A stretch of 64,000 nucleotides of DNA, taken from assembly GCF_037392515.1 (NCBI RefSeq), contig NC_090281.1, positions 45,546,645 to 45,610,644 on the forward strand. Direction: 5' to 3'. Made by a program: the position numbers and the translations under genes. Below, one piece after another: positions 24,201-34,300 of the stretch (the first letter of the stretch is position 1; the number at the start of each line of letters is the position of its first letter). This DNA is from Haliotis asinina (Eukaryota > Mollusca > Gastropoda > Lepetellida > Haliotidae). The notes under the pieces were generated by a model. The model saw nothing but the letters and a program-made list of their open reading frames with translations. It was not told where the DNA came from and did not search any database.

Positions 24201-26483
24201 ATTCAATTCTCTCGTTTTCTTTCCCTCTAACTCTTCTTCAAACCTTTTAGCTTCCCTCACATTCGCCCTCTCCTGTCTATCTTGTTCAGCCTGCACTTAA
24301 GCAAGCTGTGTGCCAGTATGTGATTTCATAAATAGTTATGAACCCTTTCCCGTAAAACCCACACTGTGAACAAAATCTGAAATATGCTGTAGATCCATGG
24401 TGACTAGAAAACCAATAACAAAAATAAAACCCATGAAACTGACTTCCCATCTACTAGTCCTTTACACTTCCTTAAAACATGAATATAATGCCCTCCTGCA
24501 CAATTCCTTATTGAGTTAACACCTTAGAGCATACCGAGGGCCAGAACATGGTCAAAGGTTGTGAAAGACTCTGTCTCAAGTCCACTCTACTATCACTTAT
24601 ATGTCCCGGCTCTGCCGTCATCTAATGTTCTCTACCTTCCAACGTCCTCTACTGCCAACTAATGCCGTGTACTGTCTACAAATGTCCTCATCTCTCATCT
24701 AATGTCCTCTATTCTCATCTAAGGTCATCTACCCTCATCTAATGTACTCTACTCTCATCTAATGTCATCTTCTCTCGTCTCATATCCTCTACTGTGATCT
24801 TATGTCCTCTTCCGTCACCTATTGTCCTCTACTATCTAGTCCTCTGCATGTAGGTGTGTATACACTTCAACATTTTACAGTGCAGGCGGCATGTTAGCGT
24901 GATCCCACTCAATCAGTTAGGCCAGCCGTACCGGAGCAACATGTAACTATACCTAGGCACTCAGATGTCAGAGTCTAAGTGTACGGGCGGCATGTCAGGG
25001 TCGACCGCTACCGATGGGCGGGACAGCCTTACGTGGTGTATCACCTACCCTGGACACTAGATAGAAAGAGCACACCATATACTTGGTGACTTAACACATA
25101 CAGTATACGTACGTCTTAAAGTTGCATACAAGATACCAATTTGTCTAGAAATTGTTGAACTTGGTATTATTTTCTAAAAAATGGGGCCCCTATCTAATTA
25201 TATTATAAGAATAGGAAGTCACCTCGACATTTGTTTGACAAGTGATGCCCCCTTGTGGCACCGTATATATAAAGTAAGATGTCAATATTAGTTTTCTGAA
25301 ATATAGGCGGAAAATCAAATTTCTGTATGTATGATCTGACACATCTAAAACATAGGAATTTATATTGATTCAACAATGAAAAAAAACATCATATTTTGTA
25401 TAAACTTAATTTGCATATAGAAAATTCACACTAGAGTAATATTTAAAAATAAAAATAAATATGTTATTAGAAGGTATCAACATTATCGCAAATTAAAACA
25501 GAACACCTATATTAAACTTGATAAGAGAAGATAAATCTTGCCCACGTTTACCTCAGGATAAATGCTTATGTGGCCCAAATATCATGAAGTATGAGGAGAA
25601 ACAAAATAAAGGGAAATAACTGCTTAAAATAAACACGCGCATAGGGTATCCACACAAACCACGGCATCCTGCCTCTTCAACACACACACATATATATCAT
25701 ACTTCACATACACAGGATGTCCATTTTTATTGTCTGTTTTATTGACCAATGCTTGATGCACCGCCACAAACACAACACCACCAGTATACATTACACGTGA
25801 CCTGCTGACTGATTAATATCATTACGCCAGTACACTACCATTAGTGACAATACGAAGTAAAATATTATGAACATTAACAATTGAATGATGTATCCTAACT
25901 AAAACATAACAAAAACATAACACTCACACCAGTCGAGTGTTGAAAAAACAGCCAACCTGACTCGCACATACACTTTCCAAGTGGTTGAAAAACTGACTTT
26001 CAAATCAGTCCTAATATATCACGCCGCCGTCCTACCCCTATCCCTTTCCAAAAGCCAAGCTATAATAGTACCCGTCTTAACTGACTCTAACCTTACTTCC
26101 CAGATACAATACATACAATGGTCTCTCATATCACGCACTTTCAACACGGACAGTGACTCACTAACATCACCGATCTAGCTTGCACGTCCTCACTCCAAAT
26201 TACACCTCAAACATAAAATACAACATACATTATGCTAATTGTGACATTCACAATCACATCACTAAGCAACAAAATTGTGTCCCTCATTGTCCCGATTAAT
26301 AGGCGTTTAACCTAATTCCTACAACTGAAGTCTATGACCGCATTCCTCTAACATAGCCAAGGCACGTTGTGACATGAGCTATATTTAATATAGGGCCCAT
26401 TGCACACCAGTGTTTGAAATAATTCAACATACGCAGCCTATGAATCTAATGATTCAATAAAAGCTTCACGTACCTGACGACAT
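18252..26483 (-). CDS. PhyH-family Fe(II)/2-oxoglutarate dioxygenase, gene A (possible frameshift)
   Basis: Coding exons on the minus strand, 5' to 3': 26474-26483, 23543-23620, 23012-23093, 22471-22581, 22091-22182, 20908-20998, 19930-20059, 18777-18928, 18252-18359 (stop TAG). All have AG/GT borders. The family hydroxylates or decarboxylates small acyl or amino-acid substrates; the exact substrate is unknown. Key residues are present: WHQDYG (iron HxD) in exon 5, NLLHSS (second iron His) and MRRW (2-oxoglutarate Arg) in exon 8. Exon 1 (M-S-S) is inferred only from phase and its GTACGT donor. Exon 2 is 78 bases where B and C have 79: a run of four T (23561-23564 on the plus strand) shifts the frame just before the expected NGYILIR. 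This is either an assembly error or a disabling change. The other exons look intact. It is the most divergent of the three paralogues. Confidence 0.85.
19415..19655 (+). mobile_element. Tc1-like transposase fragment
   Basis: The plus strand reads VATSFGCSTTATSNLIQRFQ, then QTRDRPRAGGSRIATTQGDR. This is the second helix-turn-helix and the RDRPRSGRPR-like GRPR-box region of Tc1 transposases. After a frameshift it continues RDRFLTATSTATTALGRR, the next conserved segment. No DDE catalytic domain remains. It lies in gene A intron 7, antisense to the gene, and has higher GC than its surroundings. Confidence 0.75.
20795..20839 (-). mobile_element. SINE type 2 fragment
   Basis: Short piece with CTGTAAATATTTGAGTCC and CTCCAGTGATTG, in gene A intron 6-5 space. 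Confidence 0.5.
21105..21212 (-). mobile_element. tRNA-derived SINE (type 1) fragment
   Basis: Contains GGGGAATCGAATCCACG (reversed B box) and GAGCAAACACTTAAACCACC (reversed A-box side). Decayed; in gene A intron 5. Confidence 0.55.
22405..22447 (+). mobile_element. SINE tail fragment
   Basis: Tail only: GAATATTGCTGAGCGCGGCG followed by the ACTCACTCACTC end. It stops 24 bases from the 3' end of gene A exon 4. Confidence 0.6.
24050..24300 (-). mobile_element. Possible LTR-retrotransposon gag-leader fossil
   Basis: A polypurine minus strand encodes highly charged E/R/K-rich stretches of the kind found ahead of gag in some invertebrate Gypsy-type elements. It is short and broken, with no capsid, protease or polymerase motif nearby. 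It could equally be simple low-complexity DNA. Age is not estimable. Confidence 0.25.
24640..24845. repeat. Short minisatellite, about 18-20-bp unit
   Basis: Irregular tandem copies of CTCATCTAATGTCCTCTA. Lies in the presumed first intron of gene A. Confidence 0.7.
25746..25793 (+). repeat. Isolated unit of the 51-bp minisatellite
   Basis: ACCAATGCTTGATGCACCGC, then CACCACCAGTATACAT, reproduces one diverged unit of the 10975-16072 array, about 9.7 kb away from it. Confidence 0.5.
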
Positions 26484-27644
26484 AGTGGATGCACGTTAAA
26501 CACCACGGAACAGCGAAATGATTTACGTGTTTGGGGGTCAGAACAAGGTTAGGCCACATAACAATACAGTGTTTTTTTTCATGTACTGATTGTTACAGCC
26601 CTATTCGTACATTTTTGCATGTCAGTTAAAAAGAAGATGAAAATGTTTTCATTAACACCAGTATGGGTTTCGACTGCATCATGAACATGTGTTTATGAAT
26701 CACTGTTAAACAGAAGCAAAACTCGTAATGGGCAAGTTTTCTGCTCTCAAGGGCGATAACTCTCCTTGTGAAATGTTGTAAGCGACGGTCCAACGTCGCT
26801 CCCTTCTGGTCTGGTTCCACATTCAATGTGCGCAGCCAGAACTTGCTACCTGTAAAGACAGAGCCAAGCTCAAAAAATGCGCTCTACCTTCATTGAATTA
26901 CCGTTAACAGAAAAGTTTTTCAGGATGGTTCCGAGTTCCAAATCCGAATTCGTTTCTTATTGAAAGCTGTACTTTTTTCAGGAAACCTCTATGACGAAAG
27001 TAACACAGTTCTTAATAAATGTACTCTCTACTTCAAACATTGTCAACTTTTGTTACTATTAATTTAAGTTAGATGTTTTCGAAAACGAAATATGTCAAAA
27101 ATTAATAAATGGATGGAAATAAGTAAAATTTAACTATTTCTAATTCTGTTTTTAAGAAATAACGATAAATATGTTTTTTAAGCAGCCTGAAGACGTTGAG
27201 AAAATTCACATGTGTTTCTTTATCTCCTTACGCAGTTCGAGCTCTGTATGATGTACTATATGTCATCAGGATAACTACCCTTTTTGTGGTCTTACACATT
27301 TGGTTGAACTGTTTATGCATGCCGTGTTTATCTGACCTTGATCCTTAAAGCAACATTTGTTAATAGGACAGATTACAGTTTCTGACATCGCTACACACCT
27401 GCTCATGTTGTTCTCTGTGTCAAAAGATATCTGATATATTTAATCACTCTCACGAAAAACATCTTCTCTAGAATTAGTATTCAGCAACCCATACTTGTCG
27501 AAATATTGAACCACTCCTATGCAAATGACTCTGCAAATCTGCTAGTTAGCATTAGTATTCATATGCTTGTCGCTATTTTTAATATCTCATGAAAATCAAT
27601 CTGCCAAGATTCTGGTTAGAACTAGTTTTCAACAACCCATTCTT

Positions 27645-27786
27645 TTCGCCGCTTTTACCATTATACCAGGAATATCACGACGGGACACGCCAGAAATGGG
27701 CTTCACGCATTGTACCCATTTTGGGAATCGATCCGGGTCTTCTGTGTGACGAGCACACGCTTTAACCTCCAGGCTACCTCACTGTC
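27645..27786 (-). mobile_element. tRNA-derived SINE (type 1)
   Basis: Reverse copy with CGCCGCTTTTACCATTATAC, GGGCTTCACGCATTGTACCC and the reversed B box GGAATCGATCCGGGT. Confidence 0.85.
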
Positions 27787-27965
27787 CCTTGTAAAGAGGA
27801 TGAATGGAACTGGTGACAGGTTCGGTGACTTGGTGGATCCACTTCGTCGGATCTCATGTGCGTAGACAGATACTCATGATGTCAATCACTGGATTTTCTG
27901 GCTTACCAGAAGGGCTCTCTAAAGTCCATACGACACCTCTTCGAAGAACTGTCACTTCACGAACG

Positions 27966-28113
27966 TGACTGAGTTTAGGTTTACGTCGCAGTCAACAGTA
28001 TTCCAGCAATATGGCTGCGGTCTGTATACAAACGAGTCTGGACCAGAAAGTCCAGTGATCAACAGCAAAACAATCCATCTACGCAAGTAAGATCCAATGA
28101 CACGTGTTCCGTG
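27966..28113 (-). mobile_element. SINE type 2, 3' part
   Basis: GTTTAGGTTTACGTCGCAGT, GGTCTGTATACAAACGAGTC and ACACGTGTTCC are in order; the 5' half is missing. Confidence 0.75.
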
Positions 28114-28429
28114 TCCAGACACTCCCAAATATAAATAATAAATTCTAAGCATGAATAGTTTTGGACAAAATCAATAAGGGTATTTTTTAATGCGAAGGAA
28201 AAATGTATGCACGCATTTATCGACACGAATTAACCATGAAATTACTATGTCATCCATGTCACTATGGAATAACCATTTTGTTGGGTAAATCTTTGGCCAC
28301 TATCGAAAATGTGTGTACAACCTGTGCTAGCTCATTGTTCATAAAGAAGTCTGCACTGTCACATGTGATAGGTTTAAAGGTTTATATTTCTATTCAAGGT
28401 GGTCTTAACAATCATAGCTAGATTGTCAT

Positions 28430-28498
28430 TATGTTGATCACTGGATGTTCTTTTCAACAGCTTGAAAATTGTTGAGTGTTGCGTTATACAATAAACCG
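28430..28498 (+). mobile_element. SINE type 2 tail fragment
   Basis: TGTTGATCACTGGATG followed by a decayed GTTGAGTGTTGCGTTATAC tail. Confidence 0.5.
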
Positions 28499-28570
28499 AC
28501 AAACCAATAAACAAGTCCATAAAAACTCTTTTTGTTTCATCAATGAAATGTCTTTGATGCATTACTGGCT

Positions 28571-28697
28571 GTAGGATACCCTGTGGTTAAAGCGTTCGCT
28601 AGTCAAACCGAAATACGAAACCCGAGTACGATTTCCCATGCACGTGGCTACCATGTGTGAAGGTCCTACAGTTGTTGAAAGTATAGCAAATACTGCG
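28571..28697 (+). mobile_element. tRNA-derived SINE (type 1)
   Basis: CCTGTGGTTAAAGCGTTCGC (A-box side) and CCCGAGTACGATTTCCC (B box) are clear; the tail is decayed. Confidence 0.75.
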
Positions 28698-28928
28698 TAA
28701 AAAACTAAGGCATCACATGAAACCGATTTCATAAGCTGCGCATTACAAAGCAAAGAGACCTTGGAAAAAAATAGAGGAGCACTTGTGTTTTCATATTACT
28801 CCTTATGCTTTTCCCTCAGTATATGTACATGTTCATTCATTCACGGGTTTGACTGTCAGTTGCACAATCGCTGTGGCATCGCACATGCAAATGCATCCTC
28901 CTGTCTAAACAGAGCTGCAGATTCTACT

Positions 28929-29202
28929 TGACAAGCACTAGACAAGCCACGACCTGACAAATGACCCAATTTGCATATATGGGAACGCCCTCCACAAGAT
29001 TCCATCTGAATAAAGAGGGAAACAGGTTGTCGTCAAAATATTGAACAGTTCAATTTCCTCGTGCGAAACATGTCGTGATGGTGTATTCTGAAATACATCG
29101 CTCTACGAGACACGTGTTAAACAGTAGGGGTGTTTCGTTTCGTCCAGATTAATTGTCCCGCCTGCTTGTCACAAACGCGTTCACTGCGCTTGTCAAGCAG
29201 TA
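28929..29202. mobile_element. MITE-like element, copy 1
   Basis: Shares CCTGACAAATGACCCAATTT, GGGAACGCCCTCCA and GTTCAATTTCCTCGTGCGAA with 32485-32836 in the same order. Ends are weak inverted repeats (GACAAGCACTAGACAAG and CTTGTCAAGCAGTAGTTGTC). Confidence 0.7.
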
Positions 29203-30129
29203 GTTGTCACTATACACTGTTGATAGTGACGCAAGTTCTAACATGTTTCTAAATTAGTTATGATATGCCTTTTGTGTTATTTGTACCTGTAAAATGGTAT
29301 TTCAGATAACCAAATTAAAAGGACCAAATTAAAAGGCCTAGTTGGGAAAAACACTGTTACTGTAATATGAATTCTTAAATCATGTGCCATCTTCGCTGGG
29401 AGTGATAGGTAGTATTAATGACGGAAATGCAATACTGATTTGTAGAGAAGTGTGTCGTGATAGTGTGGCTTTAATGTCCAGCCCAGGTGGACACATAACA
29501 TGAAATGTGTTTAGGTGAAATAGGGCTTAACGTCCTACTTAAGGATATTTCGCTCATATGAGACATACACGCGTGTGTATGTGTTGCTGCTTGTAACATG
29601 CAAGACTGGTTTTATAGTGCCAGGTCAATGAGATACCACCTCGCAGTAAAGCATGAATATCCCACTCGGACACATTATACTGACCCCATGGAGACAAGGC
29701 CTTGTTTTAGCCACTAATGCCCACAGCCAGGAAGGTACCAACAAGCACAATATTGTCATATTTAAAGCTGTTCGACTCGTTTCAGTTATCGATTTCAAGC
29801 AAGTCGCAAGGGATAATAATAAGTATTTTATTGTAACAATAGGAGGCTAAAGTGATTGCGTGTATCCCGAAATATATATATTAAAATATATATATATATA
29901 TAATCGACCAACAGTGACAGTGACAGAAGAAACTCTCCACGACACAAGTTGACTTCATTTTTCCAATTGTTTATTTTCCCTCTATTTCAAGCAATATCCC
30001 AGAAGTTCATTGTCTGGCGTTTACATTTCATAAATTCTGAAATACAGTCAAGCAGGCTCTTTTGGCGAAGATGATGATACAGAGGGTCATTCGACTCCTG
30101 CTCAAAGCTGTTAGATCATTGCAAGGACA
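29203..30129. other. Intergenic, gene-free
   Basis: Contains a (TA)n run at about 29876-29905 and a segment at about 29505-29740 that reads like an old interspersed repeat. No gene seen. Confidence 0.35.
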
Positions 30130-30991
30130 TTGCAGGTCTCAGTAACTCTTTTAGAAGGATTTATGTCCAAATTGGACGCATTTACGACAACACAGATGCT
30201 CAGTATATTCACCTATTTTGGCTTGAACCATATACCTTTGTGTTCGTTTCCAGTGAACAACTCATGGCCAATGTCATGGGGGGTCATGACGTCCGCCATA
30301 TCCAGCGCAACAGCCCCAAAATAGGTCATCATATATTTTGAAAAGATCAACACATGACAAAATAACCTGCTCAATATTTTGGTACCCACAGATAGCTATA
30401 AAAGCTTTATTGGACCGAGAAGCAAGAACAGTTTTAGCTTTTCACCATATTAGCCTAGGAGTCAACACAATACTCAAACCCCTGTAGTATCTCTTTCCAT
30501 ACTGCTTAAGGGCCCAGTATCCGAGACTGAGGAAACATTTGCAAACATTAGAACATATAGATTATTGACATCAGGTGAAATAAATATACCAAAGCCACCA
30601 AATTCCTCCCCAGCAGCTGATTAACAAGGAAACGATGAATCCCTGCCATGCACCTCTACTACAGCCATAATGACTTGAAAGACCATGATGTGTTCTTACA
30701 CTAGCCGATATCCTCCCATGCACTGATGCAAGAATGTTATAGAATTTATCAGCAAGACACACTTTTCTCAGATTTGACAGAATAAGGTTGCGATTAACTC
30801 TATCAAAGGCCTCTGAAAAATCTATAAACAGACGATAAAAAACCTTTTTTCTTACATGAATGTGCCATAGTTTGAAGTGAGAATACATAATCAGTAGCAG
30901 AAGAATTAGTCCTGTATAATGTCAAAACTTCAGAATTAAAATTCTTCATGTATCTGGGATATCTATCTGGATATCTGGGATCCAACGTCAA
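30130..30991 (-). mobile_element. LINE reverse transcriptase remnant
   Basis: Minus-strand frames read FIDFSEAFDRVNRNLILSNL (motif A palm block), SVRTHHGLSS, then a GAWQGFIVSLLI segment corresponding to GVRQGxxxSPxLF. Downstream a KAFIAICGYQNIEQV-like segment matches the post-palm region. Several frame changes make it non-functional. It separates the 5' side of gene A from the 3' side of gene B. Confidence 0.72.
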
Positions 30992-31353
30992 TGAATGATT
31001 TTCTGGGCATTCCCATGTAAATCTTCAAAAACGTATATTGTATTCATCATCCCTATCGTGCCTTTGAGGCAACAATAAGTGCAATGTATCAGTAACCTTA
31101 TTCACCTTTAAAAAGATAAAGCAGCAGCAAGCGAATCGTGAAGCATCAATGAAGCAGTCTTAGCAGTAACTATCCTCTGGAATCCATGATCGTTCATTAT
31201 TATGTACTTGGGGAACGATAATTCAAATGTAGCAATAACCTAACAATTGTTATTAAAATGAAGCAGCAGCGACGCAACAGCAAACCAGACAGGAAGCAGC
31301 AATGAAGCAGTCAGGAAGCACCAATGAAGCACTCAGGAAGCAGCAGTCACGAA

Positions 31354-34300
31354 TCATCCTCTCGAAGCCTCGATCGTCTTGTTGTCAGCAGGATCCAGGA
31401 ATTCTTTGCCGCTCATGTCGGAGACGTTGGTGCACTCACGAATGGCGTTGTCGTTCACCTGTCAGAATGAGTGCGTGGGTGAATGAGTGAGTACTGTTTT
31501 ACGCCTCTACAACCAATATCTGGGACACCAGATATGGACTTCACACATTGTATCTATTTTGGGACTCGACCCGAGTCTTCAGCGTGACGAGCGAACGCTT
31601 TAACCACTGGGCTACCCCATCTCTATCTCCAGCTGTCGAAAGAGACATGACATCGTAGTACGTGCCTTACATTTACTGATTACCATAATTACTTAGACAC
31701 ACAGTTTTAGTTTGACAAACGCTATTGACATAATTCAATGAAATGGAAGATAGCGTAATGGAGAACAATCTGTCTCTATTAAAAAAATATCTTACGATAT
31801 CTAGCTTGGTATAACGAGGGTAGTGATGCTCTATGACGGGGTCATTGGTTGCTTTGTTGTAGCAGGCGATGACCACCCAGCGTCTCTTGTCGCTCACGTT
31901 GGCGGTATTGGTGTGCAGAATGTTGCAGTGAAAAAAGAGAGTATCACCTGTAAATGAGTTGTAGTAGATGAAAGCAGAAAGTGTTGTTTATGATGTAGAG
32001 GTCACTGTAAAAAGAAGGTGTCACCTTGTTAATTTACTGATGCCGGTGACACTTTTGCGTTTGTAGTCAGTAAAATGCGTTACCTTGCAACCTTGACGAT
32101 TCCTCTGAAATTAATACATTTGTAGTCTGTGAAAAGATCACCTTGTAACGTTGCTGATGGCAGTGAAATTCATGTGCTTGTAGTTAGTGATAAGCGTCTT
32201 CTTGTAACCTTGACGATGGCAGTGAAATTGATGCGTTTGAAGCATCATTTTCTGACAGTAGAAGCCATTATGTGACAATACCTGGATTCATCTCTATATA
32301 TCTGAGAGGAAGCCTCGACTTGATTTGTTCCACCCTGTCCATGTTCGCCCCCATCTGACCACCGACCCTGCCGTGTTCGATACGACCGCATTTGTGAGAA
32401 CCTTCCAAGATCTAATAATGAAAACGTATATTGGCTAACTAATCATCCTCCTAGAGCAAGGTAGCTGACATGGATCTACTGTTTGACAAGTATTAGATGA
32501 GCCATGACCTGACAAATGACCCAATTTGCATGTATGGGAACGCCCTCCAGAACATTCCATCTGAAGAAAGAGGGAAACAGGTTGTCGTCTAAATATTGAA
32601 AAGTTCAATTTCCTCGTGCGAATCGTGCCGTGATGGTGTTTTGCTGAACTAAATCGCTCAACGAGACACGTTTAACAGTAGTGGTATTGCTTTCACGCCA
32701 CCGACAGCATGTATTGCGCGTGCTTAATCGCCAATCTACCTGTAGCAACCAAGTGTCTTCGTCCAGATTACTTCGTCCAGATCCCACCTGCTTGTCACAA
32801 ACGCATTCACTGCGCTGGCCCATCTAATACTTGTCTAGCGATAATTGAGGTCACAGTAACGAAATCCACATCCAGTTGAAAAATAAGCCACTGGAACGTT
32901 TCTTTCTCCGCAAGAGTTTGGGACGCATGCGTACCGTCAGTTGGGCACATATTTTCCATGTATTTGAATGTGTTGAAATGCTACAATAATTGAGTGCACT
33001 TAAGGAAGCAGGGCCTTCCTTAGTGCCATAATAATCTTGGTTACTGATCAGGTGTCCTTTCACGAGGCAACCTTAAAGGTCACATGCAACCAAAAAATCA
33101 AACATAACTAAAACAGAATTATCACTCATCCATGACATATAATATACATTGCTCTTGTAAAAATTCACATAGACAAAATTATAAGCGTACAATCGCGATT
33201 CAAAAGCGCAGTATTTTGTACTTCGGCTTACTTCCCCCGAAACGAAGCCCTCGGGAGATCGAACCCAGTCATAGCGGGTGGATGTGCACTCAAGTGTAAC
33301 GACGACTTCCGATTGGCTGGTTCATTTGCTGATACGCTGAGGACTCATTGTGTGTACAGAAAGACAATCTGTTTGATGGGCATTTTAGAAGTATGGCGAG
33401 TCACAAGAAACAAAAAGATTCTTTATGGATAACAACTTCATTTATTGTACTTGATGCGTCGTTTCAGTATGGATTCATATACCGTTGTCAAACAAAATCA
33501 TATAACTAGAAGAAATTGTTATCCATAAAGAATGTATATAGAGATGTTGGGTTTTTTAAATACGTGTTCTCTGAATTTGCGTTCGATCCAATCAAAAATC
33601 ACCTCTGTAGAGATGGTGAACTACTGCGTGCCTGGAAATTGTCATTCTTCAAAGTACAAAGCAGGACTTGAAATTGACAAAAGTTTGCACCAGTTTCCGA
33701 CAGATCCAGTCATCCGAGAAAAATGGATGGAATTTGTTTGCAGTTCACACACATAAAAAACTGTCACGTGTACAAGTATCACATCTGCCTAATTGCATAA
33801 TGTAGCAGAGACAGGACTCATAAATCAATTTATTTTGTTTATGGCGTATAGTCTGAAAGGTGCTAAGTTCAAATTGCATGTGGTCAATGATTGAAGCTGT
33901 GCATATTGTCTTTAGCAGACAGGCAGGCAGGCAGACATATTGGTGTCAATAAACCAGACATTGAGCGTTATTTGTGACAGAGGCTGCTTACCACAATCAA
34001 CAAATTTTTTTACATAACGAGTAGATTATTTACTTGTTCGTGTACACAACCAAGATTTGAATACTTTGAAAATTTAGTGAATCGTTTGAACTCCTATTTC
34101 GCGGGCTTTATTTCATCGCGTTTTTTTTCAACTTTATAGGTTGAATTGGCATTTGTGATGATTTGTTTCGGTAAGTGCATACCGAAAGGTCTTAGAATCT
34201 GCAAAGTTGTATTTTACGTTGCATGTGACCTTTAACTAACCGTAACTTTAACTCCCACTCTTTAACATTACACTAAGGTTACCTTGGTGACGTACGATCA

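Larger units (their letters stand above)
26484..28928. other. Intergenic region 5' of gene A
   Basis: No gene recognised. It contains SINE copies at 27645-27786, 27966-28113, 28430-28498 and 28571-28697. The promoter of gene A should lie here if exon 1 is correct. Confidence 0.4.
33077..34231 (+). mobile_element. TIR DNA element flanked by TTAA, encoding a THAP domain
   Basis: Ends AGGTCACATGCAAC and GTTGCATGTGACCT are perfect 14-bp inverted repeats, and both are bordered by TTAA (33073-33076, 34232-34235). Inside, a plus-strand frame encodes a THAP zinc-finger start. No transposase catalytic domain remains, so it is non-autonomous. TTAA targets are typical of PiggyBac-type elements, whereas THAP fingers are typical of P-type transposases. 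Lies in gene B intron 6, antisense to the gene. Confidence 0.8.
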
